Of a stretch of 64,000 bases of DNA, positions 18,280 to 30,640 are shown piece after piece; position 1 is the first letter of the stretch, and each line of letters begins with the position of its first letter. This DNA is from CAWAQA01 sp963784065 (GTDB lineage Bacteria; Acidobacteriota; Vicinamibacteria; Vicinamibacterales; UBA2999). The translations under genes were made by a program, and so were the position numbers. The notes under the pieces are model-generated. The model worked only from the letters and a program-made list of their open reading frames with translations, searched no databases and was not told the origin of the DNA. The stretch covers positions 1-64,000 of the forward strand of contig CAWAQA010000001.1 of the NCBI GenBank assembly GCA_963784065.1, given 5' to 3'.

Positions 18280-19261
18280 TCACGGGACCTGTCTCCAGGA
18301 TGCGTCCGGATTGTAGACCGTCATCTTTCGAGCCATGGCGTCAGTTTGCGGGCCCAGGTCTCGTTCCCGCACGGTGCCGTCCTGATTGACGATGAACGTC
18401 ATGACCCCGGTCGCGTCTGTACTGAGCTGGCCAGGCGACAAGTGCGAATCCTCCAGACATCTCGCCCTTGACGAGATAGCTCCTGGCTCCACCTGAGGCC
18501 GCAGCTCCCTGGCCGGTCAGGATCTTGAAATAGTAGCCATGAAAGGGCGTGGGCTGCGTGCGATCCCCGCCGAGCGGACGTCCTTCCTCCGCTGCCTGTG
18601 CCACCAGGTCACCAAGTGGACTCCGCTTCTGGCCGCGCGCGGCCGGCCAATACAGGCCGTTCTCCTTGCCGGGATCGCTCTGGAACTTCGTCGCGTGCAC
18701 GCCTGCGGGCTTGCCGTCGTGTCCCTGTTGCGCGTAGCGCTGCTGCGCGGTGACGTAGGCGCGGCAGGTCGCGATCGCTTGCAGCTCGTTGCGTCCGATC
18801 CGCCGCGCCAGCACTTCTTCCTTGCCGGCGGCTGTGTCGAATCGCCATCCGTCTGCCTCTTTGACGAGCGGCACCGGGAAGGGCCAGTCCTCGTTGCCGA
18901 CGACGAGCGTCTTTCGACTGGGCGTCGCATCCTCGAGACGCCACTGCTCTCTGAACGCGACAGCGAACACCTGGCGGTTCATCCGAGCGGTCGCGGGATC
19001 GGATGACTCGATCAGCTCCCGCCCTTCGGGACCGAAGATCGCCAGCATCGCGTCGACGCTCCCGGCCTTGACCGCGTCGACGAGCGCCTTGACGGCGTCT
19101 TCAGGCGCCGCAAACGTGCGCTGCGTCGCGGTCTGTCCCGCGGCGGCCGCCGATGATGCGAGAAGCGCCAGCAACGCACACGCGAACACGCGAGCGCTGA
19201 GGCTGCGGCGCATGGGTCCGAGATCGTTGCCTGATCGATTCATACCGATCGTCCTGGTCAT
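18280..19261 (-). CDS. DUF2950 family secreted protein (one frameshift)
   Basis: The ATG at 19261 is chosen because AGAGG lies about 9 bases upstream and the gene begins 23 bases after the DUF3300 stop. A signal peptide (SARVFACALLALLASSAAAA) is followed by FAAPEDAVKALVDAVKAGSV, DAMLAIFGPEGRELIESSDP and TPFHGYYFKILTGQG, all typical of DUF2950, and after a frame shift near 18450 by GVMTFIVNQDGTVRERDLG. About 320 residues. It forms the well-known gene pair with DUF3300; the function of the pair is not established. Confidence 0.85.
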
Positions 19262-19284
19262 GTGTGTCGACCTCTTCCGAAGCC

Positions 19285-20495
19285 TCACCGGCGGCGGCCC
19301 CCGCCGCCCCCGCGCGAGCGCGAGCTGCTTCGGCTCTGTTGTCCACGAGCGCTGGACGTGCCTGTTGAGCGTCCGCTCGAATAGCCCCCGAATGCGTCCG
19401 AGCTGCCGCTGTTCCGTTTAGGCGCTGCCTGAGTCGTGCTTCCGTCGCCGTAACCGCGGGCTTCGGCACTTCCTGTGCGACCCGAACCTTGTGCCCGTGA
19501 CGTCGCGCTCTGGGTCGAAGCGCCTTGTGCCTGCGTGCTCCGCTCCGTTCGTTGCGCCTGCGACTCCGGTCGATTTTCCTGCCGCGTCTCTTGACGGTCC
19601 GTGCGCTGCTCCTGGGTCGTGCCAGCGCGCTCGGTCCGCTGTTCCGATCGGTTCTCCGCGCGATCGCCGCGCTCCTCGGCAAGGTCCTCGCGGTGATCCT
19701 GCCAGTCCTCGCGAGCGTCTTCCCGATGGTCGTAGTAGTCGTCCCAGGCGTCGTTGTACATGTAGCCGCCGCCGTGCCATCCGTACGGACCGTAGTAGTA
19801 GTTGTTGTCCATCGCCGCGCCAATCGCGATCCCGGCCGTGAACCCGATGAGGCCAGCCGCGACCGCCACGTCAGCGTCATCTGTCTTCCTGGACGACGAC
19901 CACCGTCGTCGGAGCCTGGGTGTACACCACCTCGGTGTTGTATTGCGGGACATAGACGATCTGCGGATTGGTGGGCTCGATGACGATCACTTCCTGGCCG
20001 GATGACGTGGTCTTGGTTTGCGACCTCCTGCTGTGGCGAACTTTTCAGAGTCCCGACGTTCTTCGCCTGCTGCCTCAATTTCTGAATGCTGGCAAAGACC
20101 GCGCTTCGATCGGACGTGAACGCCTGCCCCAGGACCCTCGTCCACGCGATCTGGTCCGCCATCTGCGCCACGACTTGAGGGAAGAGCGCCAACGCCACGA
20201 AGCTCGCATCGAACCCGGCCTTGACCGCGGCGTCCTGAAGCGGCGTGCCTTTCAGCTTCTGGTTGGCCTTCAGCCACGTGTCGAGCTCCGTGATTTTCGC
20301 GGGGTCGGTCGCGCTCATCAGCATCTGCGCGAGCAGTGAGTCTGGGTAGAGCGCAATCGGAGCGAGCAATTGGTCCAGCGTGCCTGTCGGTAGCGGTGAG
20401 GCCTGTGCGGCCTGCGCGCTCGCGGCGATCTGGTCCCGCGGCGGACCGCACGCCACGAACAGCACGACGGTTGCGGCAATCAAGCGTGTGGTCAT
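19285..20495 (-). CDS. DUF3300 family secreted protein (frameshifted)
   Basis: Starts MTTRLIAATVVLFVACGP at 20495, with a lipoprotein-like cysteine. The DUF3300 core is clear: LDQLLAPIALYPDSLLAQML, MSATDPAKITELDTWLKANQ and LALFPQVVAQMADQIAWTRV. After frame changes near 20020 and 19885 the second half reads IGFTAGIAIGAAMDNNYYYG, then a long charged and disordered tail rich in Arg, Glu, Gln and Ser, ending in a Gly-Arg run. About 400 residues. It is the first gene of a two-gene operon with DUF2950. Confidence 0.8.
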
Positions 20496-20766
20496 AGTCC
20501 ACCCTTCAGTCGCGCGGAGCAGCCTCCTCGTCAGTCACTGCCGCTCGTGGCGCAGGTCACGAAATACCGTGGTGCCGCCGATGGAATCGAGGCGGTTTCC
20601 GCGGAGATCCGTCGATCCGTCGAATCTCGAGGACTGCTGCGGCAGAGATCGTGCCGGCTCATGGCTTCGGTGGCGTGGGCGGCACCGTGGTATACGCATG
20701 CATGACTCGAACGGCTGCCCGGCCGACTCCCAGCTCGAGAAACTGGAATCGGGAGACAATCGGGCG

Positions 20767-21864
20767 ATGAAACCGCAGGGACGTTCGGAACGGATAAGGA
20801 CGGCAATTATTCATCAGTGGTCCGGGCGCTCGTTCGGGGTGCGGAGCACCGCGGAAAGGTTTCTCGTGCTTGTGGCCTTGACGAGTTCGGCCACGACGGC
20901 GCTGGCGCAGTCCGTCTTCGTGGACGACGCACAGCGGACCGTGACGTTGCCGGCCTCCGTCGGACGCCCCTTTGCCGCCGGGGCTCCGGCCGAAGTGCTG
21001 CTGTACACGATCGCGCCGGAAAAGCTGGTCGGCCGCAACCGGATTCCAGAAGGGGACGCGGTCGAATTCTTTCCGCCGGCGTTTCGCAATCCGGTGTTCA
21101 TCCGGCAGCTCCCGGAAGTCGACAATCCCGCAGCAGATGCGGAGCTGGTTGCACTGAAGCCGGACCTGTACGTGGACTACGGGACCGTGCACGCCGACTA
21201 CATCGCTGCGGTCGAGGCAGTGCAGAAACGGACTGGTGTGCGCTGGAATCATCCTGGACGGTGAGCTGTCGCGAATACCGGCGGTGTACCGTCGACTGGG
21301 AGCAGCCTTGGGAGTCGCCGCGCGCGGCAATCGCCTGGGCGATGCTGCTGAACGTTTGCTGGCGAAGTATCGGGGACCCTCTCGGTGGCAGCGCCCGTAC
21401 GCGTCTACCTCGCCTGCTCGGCAGATGGTTTTCAACCGTGCCTGGCGGATAGCAGCGCCGGAGAGCAACTGTCGTGGCTGGGAGGAGTCAACGTCGCCGG
21501 CACGCGCGAATCAGCGCCTCGCCGGCCGTTGACGATCGCCGAGGTGAAGGCGCTTTCCCCACAGGTGATCGTCGTGAGCGGACCCGCCGGAGCCGCTGCG
21601 CGGCTGCGGGCGAATCTCACGTGGCAATCCGTCGAGGCCGTTTCAGCCGGACGCGTGTACGAATGGCCGGCGCTTCCGTATAGCTGGGGCGCTCGCCCGC
21701 CATCGGTCAACCGTCTTCCCGGACTCGCATGGCTCGCTTACGTGGTCGCCGGACGTCGCTTCGACGATGCGTTTACGAGCGACATCAGGGACTTCTATCG
21801 CGATTTCTACCATCTGGAGCTGAGCCCCGCGCAGCTGGAGCGGCTGCTTCGTCAGTCGCCATAG
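20767..21864 (+). CDS. Periplasmic binding protein for an iron or cobalamin ABC importer (frameshifted)
   Basis: From the ATG at 20767 a leader with LVLVALTSSATTALAQ is followed by VFVDDAQRTVTLPASVGRPF, LLYTIAPEKLVGRNRIPEGD, and DAELVALKPDLYVDYGT, the FepB/BtuF (peripla_BP_2) opening. After two frame changes (near 21240 and 21385) it continues LSPQVIVVSGPAGAAARLRA and PALPYSWGARPPSVNRLPGL, and ends at 21864. About 365 residues. No permease or ATPase follows; instead a TonB receptor lies 147 bases downstream, so the two probably act on the same chelate. Confidence 0.75.
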
Positions 21865-22011
21865 GCAAACTCCCCTCGCTCCCGGCCGCTGGTCGATCAT
21901 CGACCGCGTCAATGGCGGTATCGATACGTTCGATTTGGCTGGTCGTGGGCCGGTCGCACATACTGAACGGTCGAAACTCGTCAGTCTTCCGCCCGCGAGG
22001 TAGCGCCTGTC

Positions 22012-24138
22012 ATGCCGTCGCTCCATGTCCACCGATCCGCAACGTCTCTCGTCGTCGCCGCCCTTCTCACAGTCTCTCTGGAGTCGTCCGCGTCGGCGCA
22101 GCAACCCGACAGCGCGGCCACGCAACCGGCGTCTCCCTCCGGGTCGCAACAGACCGGCACCGGTGACAAGGCCTTCACGCTCGGAGAAATCGTCTACGTG
22201 CTCGGCCAGGATCCCGGAAGTCCGGGCATCGGCGGAGCGGTCGTCACGCATGAGCAGATGCAGACGTTCGAGCGGAACAGTCTGGACCAGGCCGTCAACC
22301 TGGTGCCAGGCGTCGTCAGCAACTTCGATGCGAACGGACGGCGAAACGAGTCGGACATCTTCGTGCGGGGCTTCGGACGACAACAGGTGCCGCTGATGGT
22401 GGATGGCGTCCGCATCTACCTGCCGGCCGACAACCGGCTCGACTTCGCCCGGTTCCTCACGGCGGACATCGCCGCCATTCAGATTCAGAAAGGCTACGCG
22501 TCTGTGCTTGACGGTCCTGGTGCCATGGGCGGCGCCATCAACCTGGTCACGATGAAGCCGACGAAAGCCTTCGAAGCCGAAGGCGCAATCTCCGCAGCCG
22601 GCCGCGGTGTGGAGGGCTGGAATGCGTATGCGATCGTCGGTTCACGACAGCCACGATATTACGTGCAGAGCAGCGTGGCCGTATCCGATCGCGACTCGTG
22701 GTCGTTGTCCGCCGACTATCGGCCGACAGCCAACTCGCTTCAGCGCAGCGGCGAGCGCGTGAGCTCCGACACGGAGGACTGGCGCGCCAATGTGAAGTTC
22801 GGCTTCACGCCGAACGCGACCAACGAGTACACGTTCAACTACACGAAGCAGTCCGGCGAAAAGGGCGCGCCGCTGAACATCTACAACAATCCGCCGGTGC
22901 CGCCCAACAGCTACTGGCGCTGGCCGTGGTGGGATGTGCAGAACACGTCGGTACTGACGCACACCCAGCTCGGTGCGTCGTCGTACGTCGAAGCCAAGGC
23001 GTATTTCAACACGTTCTCGAACGGGCTGGACGCGTTCGACGACAGCACCTACACCACACAGTCTGCCGCCGGCCGGTTTCACAGCCCGTACGATGACCGC
23101 GCCTACGGCACATCTGTCGAGTTCGGAACGACGCCACGCCGGTCGAACACGGTGAAGGCCGCATTTCACTACCGGACCGACGTTCACACGGAACAGCAGA
23201 TCAGCCGACCGACGCACCCGACGCTCAGGACCGAAGAGCCGGAGCAGGAGCAGTCGCAGTACACATGGTCCGTCGCACTCGAGGACACGGTCCGTATCAC
23301 GCCAACGATCGACGTTGTCGGGGGACTGAGCTACGAGACGTACGACGATCACGAAGGCGGAGGAATTCACCGCGGCTGCGCGGGAGCTTCGAGTACCCGA
23401 AAGGCGGGTCTGATGCGGTGAACTGGCAAGGCGCGCTCGTCTGGCGGCACGCCCGGACCGGCGAGTGGCACGCCAGCATCTCCGATCGCTCGCGCTTCCC
23501 CGTCATCTTCGAGCTGTACAGCACGCGTTTCGGTTTCGCGACGCCGAATCCGGATCTCGGTCCGGAAAGGGCGACGAACATCGAGCTGGGGTGGTCGCGA
23601 ACGATCGGCGCGACGCGCGCGTCCGCCGCCGTGTTTTACAGTGACGTGCGCGATCTCATTCAGACGGTCGTGCTGCCGGACACGACCACACAAACGCAGA
23701 ACGTCGGCAATGGAGAGTTCTCCGGCGTCGAGCTCTCGATCGACGCGCCGATCGGGAACACGCTTCGCGCTGGCGGGAACTACACCTACATGCATCGCAC
23801 TATTCGCGATGCGCTCCTGCCGAACCTGCGTCCGACCGGCGTGCCGACACATCGAGCGTTCCTCTACAGCACATGGCAGCCGCCTTACGCGACTGCGCCT
23901 CACGCCGAGTCTGGAGCTGGCCGACGATCGGTGGAGCGAGCTGAACCCGGCGCCAGCCTTCCCGTACGTCAAGACCGGGGCGTACTCGCTGCTGGACTTC
24001 GATGCGACCTACGCGTTGCCGCGGTCCGTTGACGTGAGCCTTGGGCTCAAGAACCTGCTCGATGAACACTACGAGCTGGCCTGGGGATACCCGCAGCCTG
24101 GACGGACGTTCTACGTGAAGACCCGGATGCGGTTTTAA
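22012..24138 (+). CDS. TonB-dependent receptor (siderophore/cobalamin type, frameshifted)
   Basis: Intact from the ATG at 22012 for 450 residues: signal peptide (SLVVAALLTVSLESSASAQ), plug with GGAVVTHEQMQTFERNSLDQ, VNLVPGVVSNFDANGRRNES, DIFVRGFGRQQVPLMVDGVR and GYASVLDGPGAMGGAINLVT. The barrel follows; frames change near 23370 and 23890. The C-terminus is DATYALPRSVDVSLGLKNLL, ending FYVKTRMRF with the terminal Phe. Together about 708 residues, normal for the family. It probably works with the binding protein encoded just upstream. Confidence 0.85.
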
Positions 24139-24212
24139 AGGGCATCCGGGATTTTCCAGGGATTGAGCGGCTCGGCATCCGGGCCACCCGGTCCGCGGAA
24201 ACGCGGACTCGC

Positions 24213-26612
<2,400 letters not shown>

Positions 26613-26676
26613 GTCATCGAGTATCGACGGTTTGTGAAGAGATCGCGGCTGATCCAGCAGCCGCCGGCAGCGCGAG

Positions 26677-27084
26677 CTACGAGGAAGTCGTGGGAACCGC
26701 CATCATCGTCGCTGTCATTCGCGCAAGAACGCGGGTGCGCGTCGCATCGAACACCGACCCTTCGCACACCGTCAGCGTTCGCCCCGCCTGGACGACCTGC
26801 CCTACGGCGATCAGCCGATCCGTCCGGGCGGGCTTCAGGAAGTGGACCTTGAACTCGACCGTCAGCACTTCGCGGTCTGCCGCCATCATCGACAGCGCAG
26901 CATACCCACAGGCGACATCGACGAGACTGGCGACGACGCCGCCGTGAAAGAGTCCATGTTGCTGCGTCAGCCCTTCGTCGAAGCCGCATGTGATGGTCAC
27001 GGTTCCCGACTCGACCGACTCAAGCACAGCGCCGATGGTACGCATGAACCCTTGCCTGTCGAAGCTCTCGCGAATGCGTTGCAT
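26677..27084 (-). CDS. PaaI/YdiI-like hotdog thioesterase
   Basis: 135 residues from the ATG at 27084. The hotdog helix motif QQHGLFHGGVVASLVDVACG carries the HGG(V/M)xxxLxDxA signature of acyl-CoA thioesterases of the PaaI group, followed by TVEFKVHFLKPARTDRLIA and RTLTVCEGSVFDA. It should hydrolyse acyl- or aryl-CoA thioesters in the cytoplasm. An alternative, longer N-terminus would need a frameshift. It sits about 65 bases downstream of the start of the UvrA-like gene, on the same strand, so a two-gene transcript with the UvrA gene second is likely. Confidence 0.8.
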   Translation of the reverse strand: MQRIRESFDRQGFMRTIGAVLESVESGTVTITCGFDEGLTQQHGLFHGGVVASLVDVACGYAALSMMAADREVLTVEFKVHFLKPARTDRLIAVGQVVQAGRTLTVCEGSVFDATRTRVLARMTATMMAVPTTSS

Positions 27085-27203
27085 CAATGTCGAAGCGTCT
27101 CCTCTCGAACGGGCCGCACATGACCGAGTGGCCAGCCGCGCGACCCATGCCCGGAACCGCCTTGGCCCTGTCCTTTGGCACCGCGGTTGCACCTAGCCGT
27201 GAC

Positions 27204-27302
27204 ATGTTGAAACTGATCGGCTCGTATGTGATCGCGAAAATGCTCGGGTTCGGCCTGCTTGGCGCTCTGGTCATATACGCGTTGCTCAGCCTGCTGACCT
27301 GA
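27204..27302 (+). CDS. Possible 32-residue membrane peptide
   Basis: ATG at 27204 opens MLKLIGSYVIAKMLGFGLLG then ALVIYALLSLLT, one hydrophobic helix. It lies between two minus-strand genes. No Shine-Dalgarno sequence is seen and no homologue is recognised, so it remains a weak candidate. Confidence 0.25.
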   Translation: MLKLIGSYVIAKMLGFGLLGALVIYALLSLLT

Positions 27303-27319
27303 GTTGCCGCCATCGTCGC

Positions 27320-28292
27320 TCATGCCGCGAGCGCCTTGTCGCGCGCGGCTTTCCACTGATCGGACAGATCGCGTGCGGCACCGCGCCAATCCGGATACTT
27401 GAACTGGAAGCCGTGCTCGAGCAGTCGGGCCGGAACCACGCGGCGGCTCTTCGAGAATGAGCTCGGTTTCCGTGCGCATGAAGACGGCACCGATCTCGAG
27501 CATCCACTTGTTCGCCGGGAGGCCGAACGGGACGCCACACGACTTCGCGGAGCACCCGCATGAACTCCGCGTTCGGCAATGGATTCGGCGCCGCGACGTT
27601 CACGACTCCCGTCGATGTCATCGCGGTCGATCAGCCATCGAACCGCCGCGACGAAGTCCTCATAGTGAATCCACGACATGAATTGCCGGCCGTCACCGGC
27701 GCTGCCGCCGAGGCCGTGGCGTGCCAGCCCGAGGAGCGTGTCGAACACGCCTCCAGAGTCCGGACTCAAGGTCATCGCTGACCGAAGCGCCACCTTTCGG
27801 GTTCGATCGGTGACGGCGTCCTCGAAGGCGCGCTCCCACGCGCGCGCCACGTCGATGCTGAATCGCCAGGAGCTCGGTGCGTCCGATTCGTCGCCGCCGA
27901 GAATGCCCGAGTGCTCATCGTTCGGACTGTCGTATCGATGCGCATAGATCGTGGCGGTGCTTGCCTGCAGCCACACGCGTGGCTGGCGGGCTGCTCGCGC
28001 GATCGCCTGTCCCACAACGCGCGTCGACAACACGCGCGACTGCAGGATCTCCTGCGCGATTTGCGGCGGTGTATCGGCAGTTCACGCTGCGGCCGGTCAG
28101 ATTGATCACGACGTCGCAGCCGTCGATCTCGCTTTGCCAGTCGCCGAGGGTCGCGCCGTCCCAGGCAACGACGCGCCACGGCCGAACGCCGGCATGGCGG
28201 CTCAGGACGACCACGTCATGGCCGTCGCCGTGAAACGCGCGGGCGAGAATCGTCCCGACTTGCCCCGATCCGCCGGGAATGACGATCTTCAT
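27320..28292 (-). CDS. TIGR01777-family NAD-dependent epimerase/dehydratase (YfcH-like, frameshifted)
   Basis: The start MKIVIPGGSGQVGTILARAF at 28292 is a Rossmann dinucleotide-binding motif (GGSGQVG) and overlaps the stop of the DCC gene (ATGA). Then VVAWDGATLGDWQSEIDGCD and VVINLTGRSVNCRY match the TIGR01777 signature (NLAGxxVNxRY). Further segments, QASTATIYAHRYDSPNDE, LRSAMTLSPDSGGVFDTLLG and FMSWIHYEDFVAAVRWLIDR, and the C-terminal DUF1731-like FQFKYPDWRGAARDL complete about 320 residues. Indels near 28070, 27620 and 27440. The substrate is unknown. Confidence 0.8.
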
Positions 28293-28759
28293 CGCGCTCT
28301 CCTGCTAGGTCGATGAACCGGCTTCGGAATTCCGGGTTTCGGAGTCAGGCAATGTTCGAGACGGCCGAAGAGGCGATAGCGGGTTCGGGCGACGACGTCG
28401 TAAAGGCGGTCGAGAGCCGCGCCGGGAGGAGACGCATCACGACTGCCAGCCTTCCACGGCCAACCGAGTTCCCCGGCGACGAAAAGCGCCGCGCCACTCC
28501 TGCTCAACATGCGGGCGTGCAGCCGCGCGATGGTTCGCGAGGACGAAAAAGGAAGTCAATTCGTCGGGGTTGCCACCGAAGCGCTCGACCACCGCCTTCC
28601 CGATTCCGCTCTGCAGCGACGCGAAACTGAAAGACGGAGCGGTGATCGTGGTCGAGAAGGAACTGGAGGAAGACGGTTGCACAGCCCACAAACGCCGTCG
28701 TACAGCACAAGGTGGGAACCCTCCTGCGCCGGACGGGACTTGAGTCGCGGCCCAGCCAT
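28289..28759 (-). CDS. DCC-family (DUF393) thiol-disulfide oxidoreductase-like protein (frameshifted)
   Basis: Starts MAGPRLKSRPAQEGSHLVLY at 28759, then YDGVCGLCNR with the DxxCxxC motif that names the family. Joined frames give LQFLLDHDHRSVFQF, ASLQSGIGKAVVERFGG, SRSGAALFVAGELGWPW and LDRLYDVVARTRYRLFGRLE, about 155 residues. The protein is predicted to have a thioredoxin-like fold. It is coupled by ATGA overlap to the TIGR01777 gene and is transcribed divergently from a TetR gene over two adjacent palindromes, so it is probably repressed by that regulator. Confidence 0.7.
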
Positions 28760-28761
28760 GC

Positions 28762-28784
28762 ATTAATATTAATGAACATGTTCA
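28762..28784. promoter_or_regulatory. Two abutting perfect palindromes in the DCC/TetR divergent region
   Basis: ATTAATATTAAT (28762-28773) and TGAACATGTTCA (28773-28784) are both perfect 12-bp palindromes sharing one base. They lie across the start of the TetR gene and just before the DCC gene. The second has the form of many TetR-family operators. Together they probably form the operator for the divergent operons. Confidence 0.6.
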
Positions 28785-29490
28785 CTCAAACTGTCAAGCC
28801 ACGGAAACGGGGTCGTCCGCCGGGCCAGACTGCGCAGGGCGCCGCGGCAAGGGATCGCCTGTATGCCACGGCGATGCGGCTGATCGCCGCTCGTGGCTAT
28901 GAGGCGACGACTCTTCGCGATATCGCGAAGGAAGCGGGGGTCAGCGTCGGCCTCCTCTATCGCTACTTTCCGAGCAAGCGGGCCGTCGTCATCGCGCTCT
29001 ACGACGAACTGTCGTCCGAGTACGCGCGGCACGCCGCCGATATGCCGCCCGGACGGTGGCGCGACCGCTTCATCTTCGCCCTGCAGACGAGCCTCGATGT
29101 CCTCGAGCCGCACCGGTGGCTCTCCGGGCGCTCACTCCGGTGCTGGTCGGTGACCCCGACGAGGGCATCTTTTCCGCGAGCACGGCGTTCTCCCGCCTCC
29201 GCGTCCAGCAGGTCTTTGAACAGGCGGTCGTGATGTCGAGCGATGCGCCGAAGCAGCCGCTGGCGGCGGCGCTCGGCCGTCTTCTCTACCTCGTTCATCT
29301 GGCCGTGCTTCTCTGGTGGCTGCTGGACAAGAGCTCGAACCAGCGCGCGACGGCCGCACTGGTGTCGCTTACCCAGCAACTGCTGCCCTCTGCGGCGCTG
29401 ACGCTGCGGGTTCCTCCGGTTCGCCGGTTCGTGATCGCCGTCGACGCGCTCGTCCGTGAAGCTCTATTCGGCAATCCCGCGTCCGCCTGA
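28772..29490 (+). CDS. TetR/AcrR-family transcriptional regulator (one frameshift)
   Basis: From ATG 28772 or 28778 (MNMFTQTVKPRKRGRPPGQ, an AT-hook-like basic start). The HTH is RDRLYATAMRLIAARGYEAT followed by TLRDIAKEAGVSVGLLYRYF, at about residues 25-70. The frame breaks near 29120 and resumes with VGDPDEGIFSASTAFSRLRV and QQVFEQAVVMSSDAPKQPLA, ending at 29490. About 238 residues. It lies 7 bases upstream of the DUF1990 gene and faces the DCC-TIGR01777 operon, so it probably controls both. Confidence 0.75.
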
Positions 29491-29497
29491 GCGATCC

Positions 29498-30006
29498 ATG
29501 TTTCTGACTCGACGTCCGTCTGCGGAAAGCATCGACCGGTTCCTTCGTGAATCTCGAGACCTGCCGTTGTCTATACAGCCCGATAGGAATTGTCAACGAC
29601 GTCAGCGTCCGCCGGGACCTCGATGAGGCGACAGTCGCGATTGGCGCGGCCAGGCAGATTGAGCGGCGCACCAGCACGCCCACATCGGCTGGGTCGAAGC
29701 GTTTCCACGGCACTCGACCGGTCGCGGTTGGCACGTTGTGGCGGTTCTGATCCGCCATTTCGGGTTCTGGTCGTTGAACGGTTGCCGTGTTCTCTACAGT
29801 GTCGGCTGCCCGGATGATGACGCCCGGTTTGGCTTCGCCTACGGAACGCTGACGAACCACGCGGAGGCTGGTGAAGAGCTCTTCGAGGTATTCATCGATC
29901 CGCGGACGGAGGAGGTGATGACCGATCCTGCGCGACTTCCTGGCCACAAGCGCGCTCCGACGCACTCAGCCGCGCGCGTGAAGCGCGCGACACGCTCCAA
30001 CGGTGA
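29498..30006 (+). CDS. DUF1990 family protein (frameshifted)
   Basis: MFLTRRPSAESIDRFLRESR at 29498 matches the standard DUF1990 start (MFxxRRPSxxxIxxFL). Joined frames give SPIGIVNDVSVRRDLDEATV, HIGWVEAFPRHSTGRGWHVV, AVLIRHFGFWSLNGCRVLYS and RFGFAYGTLTNHAEAGEELF, the last being the hallmark block. The true end after a shift near 29920 is ATSWPQARSDALSRAREARD, stopping at 30006. About 170 residues. DUF1990 proteins often accompany TIGR01777 epimerases and DCC proteins, which fits this locus. Confidence 0.75.
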
Positions 30007-30250
30007 TGGCGCATGAGGGGGTACTGGAAGCACATCCCGACCGCTCAAGGCCACGCGACAATACGGTCTGCTCGCGCACCTTCCAGTTGCGACAAAGGTG
30101 ACGGCAACGTTAGACTGCGCCCGACGAACCCTCTGCCGTTCCAGTACATTGGAAACGACGAGCCGAACGAAACGTTCGCGGCGCTGCACTTCTGCCCCTG
30201 ATTCCGTGCTCCGCTGCCGCCGCCCAACGTCCCAGCCCGGAGGCTGACGC

Positions 30251-30614
30251 ATGGCACGACAGGACCCCCTGCGCAACTATCGTTTTCGCGTCGAGATCGA
30301 CGGCATTCAGGCTGGAGGTTTCAATGGTGGGACAGCGCCCTGGGACAGCGCCCTGGGACAGCACCCGGCGTCCCCGCGCGCGCACCATTGACGTGAGCCG
30401 GACGGTGCGCGTGATCCTGATCGACCGGTTCCAGGCCGACGTCAGTCGCTGGACGTTCGCGGCCGCAGAACCGACTGCTTACAGCATGTCGCCGCTCAAC
30501 GCTCGCCTCAGTGCGCCGCTCATCGAGACGCTCGAGCTGTCAGTCGGCGGGTTCGAAGGGGCGTTCGAATCTGTCACCGCGAGGCTTGATGGAAAACGAG
30601 CGGTCACCACATGA
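30251..30614 (+). pseudogene. Decayed contractile tail-tube protein (gp19/eCIS tube family)
   Basis: The start MARQDPLRNYRFRVEIDGIQ AGGF is the canonical opening of T4 gp19-like/TIGR02241 tail-tube proteins (xDPxxxxxFxVExDG). The C-terminal part, in another frame, is SRTVRVILIDRFQADVSRWT, FAAAEPTAYSMSPLNARLSA and IETLELSVGGFEGAF, which matches the family end (W-x-F-x-x-A-x-P-x-x-Y and IETLELxHEG). The central part of about 70-80 residues is missing and is replaced by three tandem 13-bp units at 30328-30366. No sheath, baseplate or other tail gene is near. It is a remnant of an extracellular contractile injection system or phage tail. Confidence 0.65.
30328..30366 (+). repeat. Three tandem 13-bp units inside the tail-tube remnant
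   Basis: TGGGACAGCGCCC occurs twice and TGGGACAGCACCC once, head to tail, at the point where the tail-tube protein loses its middle part. Confidence 0.8.
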
Positions 30615-30640
30615 AGGCCGTCGCGATATGCACCCCGCAG

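Noticed and set aside
20500..20766. Possible cobalamin riboswitch before the binding-protein gene
   Set aside because: A CCGTGGTGCCGCC stretch looked suggestive, but the B12-box and the other conserved blocks were not found.
30013..30201. Small plus-strand open frame of 62 codons
   Set aside because: No motif, no ribosome-binding site and poor composition; it lies between the DUF1990 end and the tail-tube remnant.
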